DNA of 64,000 nt from contig NC_063442.1 of assembly GCF_020379485.1 (NCBI RefSeq), forward strand, positions 15,808,009 through 15,872,008, in the 5' to 3' direction. Shown piece by piece: positions 36,301 through 45,708 of the stretch. How positions within the stretch are numbered: position 1 is the first letter of the stretch; each line of letters starts with the position of its first letter. The translations under genes were made by a program, and so were the position numbers. This DNA comes from Brassica napus (lineage: Eukaryota; Streptophyta; Magnoliopsida; Brassicales; Brassicaceae). The notes beneath the pieces were generated by a model. It was not told where the DNA came from. It did not search any database and saw nothing but the letters and a program-made list of their open reading frames with translations.

Positions 36301-37468
36301 AACTAGAATCTTAGCAATGAAGCCGGTCTTTGAAGTGGATGATTACTGGGTTTGGCAACACAATAAGCATGGTGGTTACTCGGTCAGGTCTGGTTATTGG
36401 TTGAAAAACAGAGTGACTAGGAGTGAAGAGATAAGGGAAGCTGAAGCCTTACCTTCGTTGAATGGGTTGAAAGCGGCGGCGTGGAAGCTAAAGGCTCCAC
36501 CCAAGATAAAAAATTTCTTTTGGCGTGCTCTGAGTAATGCAATTTCTGCAGGGGAGATCTTGGTTAAGAGAGGAATTAAAATGGATCCATGTTGTCAGGC
36601 TTGTGGGTTTCAAGGTGAGTCGATTAACCACATTCTATTCACCTGTCCCATTGCTCGTCAGGTGTGGGCTCTTGCGAATGTACCGGTTCCAGAACATGGA
36701 TTTGACTGGATATCCCATTACTCCAACTTTCACTACCTCTTTTCCTTAGAGTCCAACAAGACGACGCCACAAAAAGTGATTAATGCTATACCTTGGTTGA
36801 TTTGGTTCCTTTGGAAAAATAGGAACAGTCTTTTGTTTGAAGGTAAACAATCCAATTTGATGGAGCTGATTGAAAAATCTTTTGAGGAATCTGAGTTGTG
36901 GAGTTTAGCTCAAACGCATGAACAGAGGTTGGAAGAGGTTCAAAGGAAGGAAGCATTGGAAGTGCAGAAAAAGTGGTCTACTCCTCCCAGAGGTTGGGTG
37001 AAGTGCAATATTGGTGTAGATTGGTCAAAACGTAACCAGGTGGGAGGTGGAGCTTGGGTGTTAAGAGATCATAGAGGTAAAGTATTATTACACAGCAGAA
37101 GGGCCTTTTATTTGTTAAGGAATCTCCATGAGGCCAAATTGAAAGTACTGGTATGGGCCATCGAGAGTATAGCTGATCACCATCTTGATCGAGTGATATT
37201 TGCTATAGACGATGGGGACCTGACTCAGATGATCTTAAGACCGAAGGCTTGGCCAAATTTCAAAGCAGAAATTGGGTTGATCATGGAAAGGCTGGTTAGA
37301 ATAGAATGGTGGAGATTGGTGAAAGAGGTCAGGGATAACAACAGAGGAGCTTTCCTCATTGCTCAAAGTGTAACTAAAGGAGGACGTCTCAGTTCTTACG
37401 TAGCAACTGGAGGTCCAAGATGGTTGCATGAACTCTTCGAGATTGAGGAAACTCTTTCCTCTGTTTAG
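33338..37468 (+). CDS. LINE ORF2: endonuclease, reverse transcriptase, RNase H-like, 1376 aa
   Basis: This protein nicks target DNA and primes reverse transcription of LINE RNA. Domains in order: APE-type endonuclease, residues 1-230 (SWNCQGLG with Asn7, METK with Glu38, LGDFND, SRLDR, GSDHRPV); reverse transcriptase, about 440-740 (SAPGPDGM, KAYDRVEW, LRQGDPLSPFLF, catalytic LLFADDS at about 682-687); zf-RVT at about 1055-1115 (CCQACGFQGESINHILFTC); and an RNase H-like domain at about 1220-1350 (IGVDWS, HEAKLKVL, AIDDGDL). The last acidic RNase H residue, usually in a VADSLA-type motif, is not recognisable (NRGAFLIAQS), so that domain may be inactive. The ATG abuts the ORF1 stop with no spacer (TGA-ATG). 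No stops or frameshifts. Confidence 0.95.
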   Translation: MAILSWNCQGLGRAQDLVIPRLREMRKEHFPDILFLMETKQGRDELVDLQEWLGYDRVMTVNPNGFSGGLALLWKSSVNISFKYVDKHLVDFAVQMGNESFYISCIYGEPIKKNRPKLWERLSRIGAHRKEAWCMLGDFNDIRNNDEKIGGPRRSEKSFQPFNDMISVCEMVELQSSGNNLTWGGLRWLKWIQSRLDRCFGNKKWMNLFPASNQIFLDKRGSDHRPVLVKLLASADLYRGSFKFDGRFLNKPGVKEEIKKAWLTNHAFFGATVSDKLKSCRKSLSRWKKKVSMNSRDKLTQLQIALEAEQSKSFPSGVRVNVLKSELVNAYKEEEKYWRQKCKDKWATKGDLNTRYYHASVKASRARKRIDKLLDEKGQMQFSEAAKAQVATDYFNRLFKAESDGNFDQLFEGYVGKVSTAMNEMLTREVSNEEVRDAVFAINPASAPGPDGMSGLFFQKYWTIIGNQVTEEVMNFFVHGTFPREWNYTHLCLLPKVIDPILMSDLRPISLCSVLYKIISKIMVRRMKPLLPDLVSPTQSAFVEERLITDNILIAHEMVHALRTNEKIASQFMAIKSDMSKAYDRVEWSYLRALLRAMGFVETWIDRVMFCVSSVTFSTLINNQAFGCIRPERGLRQGDPLSPFLFILCTEGLIHMMEMAVRDEKIHGIRFTDEGPMIHHLLFADDSLLICRAEVVQAEELMRILKLYERATGQQVSIAKSAITFGAKVPESIKETIRGVTGIQKEGGSGSYLGLPECFSGSKTEMLAYIYDKLKDRLSGWFIKQLSLGGKEILIKAVAMAMPIYAMSCFKLTKTSCENLTKAMADFWWNALEHKRKMHWLSWSKLSLAKDQGGLGFKDLQSFNQALLAKQAWRILNDPDSLFARVFKSRYFPNKQFLDAKNGSRPSYAWRSIQFGKELLVLGLKKKIGNGKSVAVWVDAWIEGDVLRRPLMKNIFVDLMLSVDKLIDQNNRCWNLNTLHDLFYEEDVTRILAMKPVFEVDDYWVWQHNKHGGYSVRSGYWLKNRVTRSEEIREAEALPSLNGLKAAAWKLKAPPKIKNFFWRALSNAISAGEILVKRGIKMDPCCQACGFQGESINHILFTCPIARQVWALANVPVPEHGFDWISHYSNFHYLFSLESNKTTPQKVINAIPWLIWFLWKNRNSLLFEGKQSNLMELIEKSFEESELWSLAQTHEQRLEEVQRKEALEVQKKWSTPPRGWVKCNIGVDWSKRNQVGGGAWVLRDHRGKVLLHSRRAFYLLRNLHEAKLKVLVWAIESIADHHLDRVIFAIDDGDLTQMILRPKAWPNFKAEIGLIMERLVRIEWWRLVKEVRDNNRGAFLIAQSVTKGGRLSSYVATGGPRWLHELFEIEETLSSV

Positions 37469-37682
37469 TTCTCTGCAGTAGGTTTTTGGAATTTTTGGGT
37501 TGGATGGATATCAGGTTTGGGTGTTTGGGTTTGTAAGGTCTTAGTCTTAACGAAGAAAATGTTATAGGTTTCAGTTGGTTTGTGCGGTGTTTAAAGGTCT
37601 GTCTCTTATGTAAATCTTTTGAAACTCTTCCTGTTTATGAATATAATCTAACAGATGACAAAAAAAAAAAAAGTTGTTGAAA

Positions 37683-38558
37683 GTGGAGACCCATTTACCA
37701 ATGTTTTCAGAAAAAGTTAACCAAAGCGCGTGGGAACTGCCCCCACGGACATCAAACATATTTAGAAACGAATAAGCAAAGCTGATTATTTTAAAATAAA
37801 TTTCGATAGCAATCCGAATTATTCAAATAAAAAGATTGAGAAATTGGAGTTAGTAGCCTTTTTATAGCCACCTTTGTATAATTACTTTTTTAAAGTGCAC
37901 ATGAAGGTTTATATAGTTGCTATTAAAAACTAATTTAGATTTAATCTAATCGACCAAATTATAAAAATGAATTAGTGCATTAAATTCGACAGAGGGCACA
38001 TTAATAGAGTTCTCCATGAGGCGGACCAAAAAAAAGTGACATTAACGAGTCTTTTAATAGTAGAAGAAAAGAACGTCGCAGTTTAAGTTAATCTGAGATG
38101 ACATTAACTAGATACACCATAGCCATGGGCACAGAAACCGGACCAAAAACCAAATCTAATTATCCGAAACTGAATTCGGATCGATGATCAAAAGGGTATT
38201 CGAGTATCCGAAAAAATAAATTTCAACTTTTTAATATAAGATAAAATGTCATCAAACCCACTCAAACCCGGATGGATAGGAAGAGTAAAAACATCATAAC
38301 CACCAAACCATATTATCTTTTAAGTACTCTCTTATATTATATAGATGTGATATTTTTAGATTAAAATACATTAAATACTTACAAAACTAGCACTTTACTA
38401 ACTCGAAGTCTGGTTAGATTGACAAATATGTAAGTGCATAACCACTAGACCACTTACACTAACATGTTAACTAATATATTAGATTATATATTAAACGGGT
38501 ACCTGAAACCGAACCAAAATCTCATTAGTATCTATTGGATATAAAAATATTAGTATCT
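37683..38558. other. Displaced upstream region of PHO1-like copy A; no gene
   Basis: Up to about 38080 this matches the promoter-distal region of copy B (57310-57660) and was pushed away from its gene by the LINE. The remainder (38080-38558) is AT-rich with no recognised element. Confidence 0.6.
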
Positions 38559-39328
38559 TTTTTTTTGGTCAAACCTTCTTCATATCAACTTAAAAACAGA
38601 GTTTACAACCGAAAAGTTATTCCCACTCGGGTTGTTTGACAAACAAAACAGAGCATTTTTAGCAAGAGAGTCTGCAACTTCATTGCGGCCCCGAGGGATA
38701 AAACAAAATGAGATAGAGTTACAAGAATCACTCAACACGCCGAGGTCATGGAGTAATCCTTGCAGAGCCACCACAGTTTTCTTTCTTGTGATGAGGTCAA
38801 TTAGACACTTAGAATCTGAGAAACAGATTATGTCTGTTAGACCATGAGAGACAGCTTCCAAGAGTGCTGTTTTAAGAGCCATAGCCTCTGCCACGAGCGC
38901 TGATGCCACATTTCGACGAGTCACAGTTCCTTTGAATAGAACCGAGCCGCCAGCTTTTGTGCTTACCCATCCCATGCCTCCTGCCAGAGATGTTCTATTC
39001 CAAGCTGCATCTGTATACAGAGCTGAGGTATTTGCTGGTATCTGCGGAGTTAAGTTCATAAGTGGACAGTCTTTAAGTGAAACAGAGTTTGGTTTCTTGG
39101 TAGGGAGCCTTGTCGCGGTTAGGAGATTGGTCGCCTCCTGCCATTTCACAGCCGCCTTTATAGCCTTGAGCATCCTCTCTGTTTCCGAGAAAGACTTATC
39201 CTCGAACAATAACTGGTTCCTACTAGTCCACAAAACCCAAAAAATCCATGGGTATAAGGGAGTTACCAGACCAGTGGGAGGTAGATTAATCATCCTAGTG
39301 CATGTTTGAAGAACTTCCGCCAAAAATT
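38559..39328 (-). mobile_element. 5'-truncated LINE, 3' end with RNase H domain
   Basis: An open frame (39323-38580) encodes the C-terminus of a LINE ORF2: a WxxWxxRN-type block (WVLWTSRNQLLFE), then RNase H with all four acidic positions visible (YTDAAWN, VAEAMALKTALL, CFSDSKCLIDL, NEVADSLAK). The 3' A-tail appears as T-tract 38559-38567. ATTAGTATCT at 38549-38558 and 39329-39338 is a perfect 10-bp target duplication. It has no natural start codon, as expected for 5' truncation. It is a different lineage from the 31607 LINE, whose RNase H is degenerate. Confidence 0.85.
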
Positions 39329-39539
39329 ATTAGTATCTAAGTGATATAAAATGATTTATTCAATATATCTAGAACCGAATGGTTCCTATCCAAAACCGAA
39401 CCAAATATCTGAATACGCCATATAAAGTTCACTATCACATGGAACACTGGGATAGTGCTAGCTATATTTTCTTTATACCTAAAGTATTCTCCTAAGTCGA
39501 AGCTTGGTCTGGAACTTAGTTCGTTACTAGATGATTTAA

Positions 39540-39848
39540 ATCTTGTGGAAACCCCCTTGGTCCAATGGTTTGACTAAGGGTTCATTAATGCTTATACACC
39601 AGCAGGTCCTATTTCAATTTCCGGAGAAATCGATTTATTAAACAATTATACATGCTACAGAGAAAAGGCTTACAAGGAATCCTCAACATGGTGCAAGTAA
39701 AACTTGGTTAGGCGTGATCTTCATAGGACGGCTCAGGTGATGCAGTTAGGCGTAGATCCTTATAAGGCAAGTAGTATTGTCGGTTGTCGGATTGTCTATG
39801 TAATATTTCTCATAATTGTAATATCATAATAAATCAACGTTAAAAAAA
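39540..39848 (+). mobile_element. tRNA-derived SINE-like retroposon, 309 bp
   Basis: Flanked by a perfect 9-bp duplication ATGATTTAA (39531-39539 and 39849-39857) and ending in TTAAAAAAA. The 5' part has an A-box-like CCTTGGTCCAATGGTTTGAC at about 39555; the B-box is weak (CAGGTCCTATTTC). The 3' part has no coding capacity. SINE rather than LINE tail is preferred because of the A-box and size. Confidence 0.6.
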
Positions 39849-39857
39849 ATGATTTAA

Positions 39858-41289
39858 CACTTTATTTGGGCAATTCGTTATCTTGTTATCTACTTTTCAA
39901 AAACAATATGGTCTCAGTTAGTCTTTATAGTCATTCAATTTTTTCTTTCGTAAAAAAAAAAACTCGTGGAAGTATTAGAAAATATGTGAGCTCTCGAAAA
40001 CTTAAATAACATTTCAATGGAGTAATATAAACAGAAATAATTTCTAAAACTAAACATATTTTTACTTAAAACCAACAGAAACTTCAGAAACTGAATTTTC
40101 TTTTTGGTATTCTTGCCAAGTTCTCAGAAATTGAATTCCTTTGAAAAATCAAAATCTCAGAGAGTGAACAAATTATAAAAACAAACTTATAGAGTTTTTT
40201 TCTAACACCACAAACTTAGAGAGTTACTGAAGGCATAATTGATGTTCTTGTCATGAAAATAAAAAAACAAATCTTTATAAGAAAAAAAAAGGAAAAAAAA
40301 GACTAAAACTCTAATCTCTCTTCTCTCTGGCGGCCGCCGGAAATCAACATTTTTCTTTTCTATTCTTCTCATGTCTCATGTTCTTATTTGTTATCTTCTT
40401 GTATTATTTATCTGCGTTTTGTGGTCGCGGTGAGATTATTTTGATTATTTTTGAGTCAGATTTTGTAGCTTACGAGCAAATCCGATGATTTTCGACGAGT
40501 ACTATCTCGGTGTGGCAATGTGTGTTTGTCTACTCAGGTTTCTATATGGATTCTGACCAGAGTTTTTAAGAGTTTCTGGCTCGTGGTGGAGCAAAGGTCT
40601 TCTCGTTAAGTTCTGGATTCTTGTGGAATGACGGTTTTAGTGTTTTGTTGATTTGCTTAACCTCCTCAATGTTTCGGTGGTAGGTTATTTTTTATCTTTG
40701 TTAATAAGCTAATAGCTACTGTTAGACTATCATAGGTCAGAATTATTGGTGGGAATTATCTTATAGAAACGGATCCTTAAAATTTGAGTTCTTTGCAAGC
40801 CACTATTGTGGATAAAAGAAGAGCTAGTTTCAAGAATCTGAGCTTATGTTTTTACAGTTAGGTCTCTAATTTTGGATATTTCATATCGATGGCAAACATG
40901 CAACATAACCGTATTATCTTTATGACTTCTTCGTTCATGCTCATTATTATTTTTTGTATTCATCGCATTACTCTCACTTGTACAATAGAGTGGAAGCGGT
41001 AAGAGATCAGAGATCATGGTCCTCTGGCTCGTCATGTTCTCTTTGGCTGCAACAACTACTCAATGAGGAAGCTTATCAGTAAGGTTTACGTCTTGAGAAT
41101 TAGTACAAAAACCAGTTTGTTGATTGGCACTATTTCATTTTTTGGCAGATTATTTATATATTCTCTTTTGAGCTCTTTATGTCACCTACTGATGATTCTT
41201 TTAATTTATTTAGTTTTTTTTGTAAAGATGGTTGTTTGAACTTTGCTTTCTTATGGCTTGAAACTAAACAGTGTTAAAAAAAATTGATG
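39858..41289. other. No gene recognised; probable Helitron interior
   Basis: A near-identical phrase 'aattgatgttcttgtc.atgaaaataaa' at about 40238 and 41284 brackets a richer 1-kb segment (40310-41270) with exon-like texture. It includes a purine/pyrimidine leader and a 'ctctctggcggccgccgg' GC patch at 40325. It may be gene sequence carried by the Helitron ending at 41467. I cannot identify it. Confidence 0.35.
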
Positions 41290-41467
41290 TTCTTGTCTAT
41301 GAAAATAAACAATTAACTGGAAATAAATCATGATTTAATAAACAAATAAATAATTAAGTGTAATAATATTAGCGTAATAACAAAATATATTTAATATTTT
41401 TTAAGGGAGGGTCCAACTTAAAAATCACACATGAAAAGAGTTGAAACTTCTACTTTAATAATATAGA
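41290..41467 (-). mobile_element. Helitron 5' terminal segment (minus orientation)
   Basis: On the minus strand a 5' terminus TCTATATTATTAAAGTAGAAG begins at 41467, followed by the usual 'catgtgtgatttttaagttggaccc' subterminal sequence. The 3' hairpin for this copy was not found to the left, so its full extent is unknown. Confidence 0.6.
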
Positions 41468-42100
41468 CTAGAACTTGATCCGCGTGTTCGCGCATGTGTT
41501 AGTGTTTTTATTTATGTTGATTTTTGCTTTCCATGTGAACATTATATTTTTAGATGTGTGACCATTTTGTTATACAATTGTATCGCGATATTAATTTTTA
41601 TTTTTTTTTATAAAATTTTATTTGTTTTCTATTTTAAGTGTTATATTTCTTTTAAAAACAACTACATTACAGATGTATCATATATTTGTCGTAATCTATT
41701 GATCATATTGAAATTATTTAGTAAATAATAATATGGTATCAATTTTAACGATTTTATATAAGATTTTATTAGTTTTCCATTTAAAGTGTTCTATTTTTAA
41801 AAAAAAATAATATACATTGCAGATGTATCATATATTTGTCGTAATCTATTGATCATATTTAAATTGTTTAGTAAATAATAATATGGTATCAATTTTAACG
41901 ATTTTATATAAACAAAATCTGTATATTGCAAGTGAATTTTATGTTTTTTCAGAAATAAAGAAGAAATATTTATTTAGCAATATGTAATATACTTTCTTGC
42001 ATAGCACATTACTCCTAAAAAATAAATATAGATAATATCTAAAATGTTACATAGCACATTATTCCTAAAAGTTATTGAATTAATATTGGCTATATATATA
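41468..42100 (-). mobile_element. Helitron 3' terminal segment (minus orientation)
   Basis: On the minus strand it ends GCGCGAACACGCGGATCAAG then TTCTAG at 41468, followed by T. It directly abuts the 5' TC of the neighbouring Helitron. The interior contains a 148-bp tandem duplication. A 5' end was not identified. Confidence 0.6.
41624..41919. repeat. Tandem duplication, 148-bp unit
   Basis: Two copies start at 41624 and 41772 and share 'cagatgtatcatatatttgtcg', 'aatctattgatcatatt' and 'ggtatcaattttaacgatt' almost exactly. Confidence 0.85.
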
Positions 42101-42109
42101 TATATATAC

Positions 42110-42309
42110 TTTTTTTTGAATAATCCAGTATATCCTGGCTTCCACCGAGGTGGGTTCAGAATTTGCAGCGAGTGTTTGTAGCAGCTTATATTATTGGCCG
42201 GTCATCAGACGTTAGACAAGCCCGGATGTTAAATTTTGTTTCCAATGGTCAGCGGGATTCGAATCCATGTCCATATTGGAGTCGAAGCTCCCTCGAGATC
42301 ACTGAACCA
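42110..42309 (-). mobile_element. tRNA-derived SINE (minus orientation), ~200 bp
   Basis: On the minus strand it starts TGGTTCAGTGATCTCGAGGG (A-box-like), followed by GGATTCGAATCCC (a very good pol III B-box, 42252-42264), and ends in an A-tract seen as T-tract 42110-42117. This is the layout of Brassicaceae SINEs. The open frame on the other strand is fortuitous. Confidence 0.75.
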
Positions 42310-42583
42310 TATTATCGTATTATATTTTCGTCCACTAATCTAGTCATATCATATTATATTATTCAGCCTACCTTGCACCGATATCTTGGCTTATTTTATC
42401 GTACCTATACCATCTAATTAATTATATCATCAGTTTGATAAATACATAAGAAAGCGTGTACAGTCCACACTTAGCTTTATCATGCTCAGAAACTAGCTAC
42501 TTGAATAATTTCTAACTTGCTGAAGATCTCAAACTTCTATCTTAACCATAAATTATTCTAGTTTCACAAAATGTAAAATACTA

Positions 42584-42830
42584 CTCCCTTTGTTCTTAAT
42601 TGATTAATATTCTAGTTTTTATTCATATTTTAATAAAACACACTAAACTTACATAATTTTTTATGTTTATATTCTTTCTACAACTTTAAGCCAATAAAAA
42701 ATTAATTAATGTAATTTAGATTTTTGAAGTTTGCAATTAGTTTATAAAATATGCATTAAAAATGTAAAAAATAAATCTTTTAAAAACTTTATTTTTCTTT
42801 AGAATATATATCTTTAAAGAAGGGAGGGAG
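42584..42830. mobile_element. Stowaway-like MITE, 247 bp
   Basis: The ends CTCCCTTTGTTC and (complement) CTCCCTCCC resemble the Stowaway consensus, and TA dinucleotides flank both ends (42582-42583 and 42831-42832). Confidence 0.65.
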
Positions 42831-43095
42831 TACTAATTATCTTGGTCTTGGTTTGACCTCGCCAGTGATATTGAAGTAACCTACGTGGATCTCTATCTAT
42901 TTGGACTTAGAAAGTCATAGTAAATATAACACGTTTTTTTACTTTTTTTTGCGCACCTACACGTTTTTTACTTCTACCAAAGAAAAAGGCACACGCATTT
43001 TTACCATAGATAAATCTTCAGGGTTTTAAGTAATCACAAATTACGATGTAGGAAGTACAAGGCCAATGAATATTATTGTCTTTCGAAAGTAAGGA

Positions 43096-43940
43096 AATCC
43101 TACTATATAAAAGTGATTAAATTCAAAGCTTTTGGGACTATCCACTTTAGTCAAAATATTCTCATCCAAAAAAATTTAAAAATAGACATCATTTAAAAGA
43201 TAATTAACTAATATATGACTTTTGATATTACTAGAAATTTCAAATTTGTAATTGCTAATTTATTAATAGAATCATATATCTATATTGAATTATGTTATAT
43301 TTTTAATCGTTAGACTTCAAGGGTAAATAAATTATTAATTTATAATATATATGGTTTATAGGGACTAAATTCAAGGCTTTTGGGACTATCCACCTCAGCC
43401 AAAATATTCTCATCCAAAAAAAATTAAAAATAGACATCATTTAAAAGATAATTAACTAACATATGACTTTTGATATTACTAGAAATTTCAAATTTGTAAC
43501 TGCTAATTTATTAATAGAATCATATATCTATATTGAATTATGTTATATTTTTAATCGTTAGACTTCAAGGGTAAATAAATTATTAATTTATAATATATAT
43601 GGTTTATAACTTTATATTGTAGTTATAAATAAAGAGAAAATAATCCTACTATATAAAAGGGACTAAATTCAAGGCTTTTGAGACTATCCACCTCAGCCAA
43701 AATATTCTCATCTAAAAAAAAATAAAAATAGACATCATTTAAAAGATAATTAACTAACATATGATCTTTGATATTACTAGAAATTTCAAATTTGTAACTG
43801 CTAATTTATTAATAAAATCATATATCTATATTGAATTATGTTATATTTTTAATCGTTAGACTTCAAGGGTAAATAAATTATTAATTTATAATATATATGG
43901 TTTATAACTTTATATTGTAGTTATAAATAAAGAGAAAATA
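43096..43940. repeat. Three tandem copies of a ~250-300-bp unit
   Basis: Copies at 43096-43360, 43361-43641 and 43642-43940 are nearly identical. Copies 2 and 3 are offset by 298 bp. Copy 1 is 50 bp shorter because the junction with copy 2 lacks the unit tail plus the 'aatcctactatataaaag' head. The head resembles a Helitron 5' start (TCCTACTATATAAAAG), but no 3' hairpin is present. Confidence 0.85.
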
Positions 43941-44121
43941 ACCGGAGAGGGTGAAGAAGCTTATGTAAAATTATGTAATTAAAATGGTAAAATGGTGAGT
44001 ATGATGAGGTGAATCTAAGAAAATTTGTTGTACAAATTATGGTAATTTCTTCGTCCACTAAAATGATTTAAAATAAAATATATATTCACATAAATAAGTT
44101 AATATTTGTTGTTGTTTTTTT

Positions 44122-44790
44122 GATAAGATTTTAAGATTATCATTTTCTGAAAGGTTACACTGTTGTTTTTAAACAACTTATTACAGCAAGAAAAAAAAAA
44201 CAACCAACAACAACTCAAGGTAAAAAAAAACTTTAAGGAGGTCTTATACAAGAAAGATAAAAAAAGAAGTAGAGAAGAGGAGAAAGAAGAACTTGCCGGG
44301 TAAGAGAGAAGACGGTCACGCATCATATGGTCGAGAAAGGCAAAGATGACTGATGAAGGTGAGGAGACAGCTGTGAACACACGAGCATTACGCACTTTCC
44401 ACAGCAGGTAGATGGCTGACTAAAAGTAGAGCTTGATGACTGGAGTAGCATGCGCATCTGCGTTGACGCGAGGTTGATTGATCCTGGCTGCAATAGAGTG
44501 TAGATCAGTCGGAGGAGAAATCCAAACTTCAGCAGCAAAAAACTCCCATATCAAGCGAGAGAAAGAGCACTCAAAGAAGAGATGATGGTGAGTCTCTATT
44601 TCCAGATTACAAAGGACGTACGTTCCTGAGACATTTAACTCCCAACGCCTCAAGCGATCCTTGGTTGGCAGTCTTCTCCGCAAAGCCAGCCATGATATAA
44701 ACGCATTACATGGAATATGTTCCTTGAACCAAATAGTCTTGTGCCAATATTTGTTGTTGATAGTGTTTATATTCTTTTCTGACATTAGTA
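44122..44790 (-). mobile_element. 5'-truncated LINE, zf-RVT part of ORF2
   Basis: On the minus strand the frame 44785-44420 encodes a reverse-transcriptase zinc-binding domain (NAFISWLALRRRLPTKDRL, then CNLEIETHHHLFFEC). A TAG interrupts it after VIKLYF, and the sequence continues as SAIYLLWKVRNARVF. A T-tract at 44115-44121 marks the A-tail. A dead fragment. Confidence 0.8.
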
Positions 44791-45708
44791 TCCATATTTT
44801 TTAGTAAACTGATCCAAAGAGATTAGTTCGTGGAGCTAACCAAAGGAGGATTATAGTGTTTATTTTGGAAAAAGTAATAGGTTGAATGATAAATGGTGTG
44901 CGTGCTTTTTCACATGGAAATCTGCACATATATTAAAATTGTAAGATTTGAATCATAGAGAAAATATAGTGTATATGACTGAAGTTGGTCCATTACGAAA
45001 CTAAAGATGACTAAAATTCTTCTTTGTCAAAATGCATAGATGTGAATCTTATATGAATAGAGTTTTGCATTGCTTATAGCAGTGTAATAAACTCTGTGTG
45101 TAAAAGAGAAGAAATGTTATATAAGTGAAAACAAAATTATGATTTTTTTTTTCTTGTGCCTATAGGCTCTTTGCAATTTGAAGAAGAAAGAACATATTCT
45201 GTGAAAATCTCTGGCTCGGTCAAATTTTATCAAGTTGTTTATAAAACTGTTGTTATCTGATTCATGTAAATTTTCAGTGTTGATTTAAAAGCCCAAACAA
45301 TCAATCTATACTAACTTTTTGATATTTTTTTCTGTGATTTGAATTTAAAAAGAGATAAAACTTTCGATAAGTTATGTAAACTCAGAACAAGTATTTAGCT
45401 TTAGAAATTATTTACATGTTTCAAACTTATAATATATACATATATAATGTTTAAAATTATGCATATAAAACCTGTGTAAAATGTGCCTGAATATGTTTCT
45501 CTTCTTTAATGTGTTAATTGTACTATATATAACATTATTTTAAAATTTCAAAAAGTTTATATCACATACAAAAAACCATCAATAAAAAAATATAATTCTC
45601 CATCTACAACAAGAAAAATGAAAAATTATAAACATATAAATTTAAATTAAAAAAAACTAACATTAGAAAAACAAGAAGTTAATGTAAAAGAAAAAAATCG
45701 ACAAATAA
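44791..45708. other. AT-rich spacer, possibly left part of an outer Helitron
   Basis: No gene recognised. Since the Helitron at 45709-48569 is followed by a second Helitron 3' end at 48630, this region may be the body of that outer element, but its 5' terminus was not found. Confidence 0.35.

Larger units (their letters stand above)
31607..37669 (+). mobile_element. LINE (non-LTR) retrotransposon, 6.06 kb, near full length
   Basis: A 13-bp target duplication AAAGTTGTTGAAA at 31594-31606 and 37670-37682 flanks the element, which ends in an A-tract (37660-37669). It encodes a gag-like ORF1 and a complete 1376-codon ORF2. It is inserted about 195 bp upstream of the PHO1-like copy A start codon, in the opposite transcriptional direction. 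Confidence 0.85.
24925..38080. repeat. Segmental duplication, copy A (partner 49118-57660)
   Basis: A direct tandem duplication carrying a PHO1-like gene. Similarity starts in the 3' flank ('cttgatgcaataatatt' at about 24927 and 49122), covers all exons and most short introns, and continues through the promoter. It resumes beyond the LINE insertion ('ccaaagcgcgtg..ctgccccacggacatc' at about 37720 and 57345) to about 38080/57660. The copies differ by transposon insertions and one intron. Confidence 0.8.

Noticed and set aside
38632..39309. Open frames on the plus strand over the LINE fragment
   Set aside because: They are antisense shadows of the RNase H domain encoded on the minus strand.
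42252..42264. Possible tRNA gene (GGATTCGAATCCC B-box)
   Set aside because: No cloverleaf could be built around it; the A-tail and size indicate a SINE.
42163..42417. 84-aa open frame
   Set aside because: It overlies a minus-strand tRNA-derived SINE with A- and B-boxes; the composition is not protein-like.
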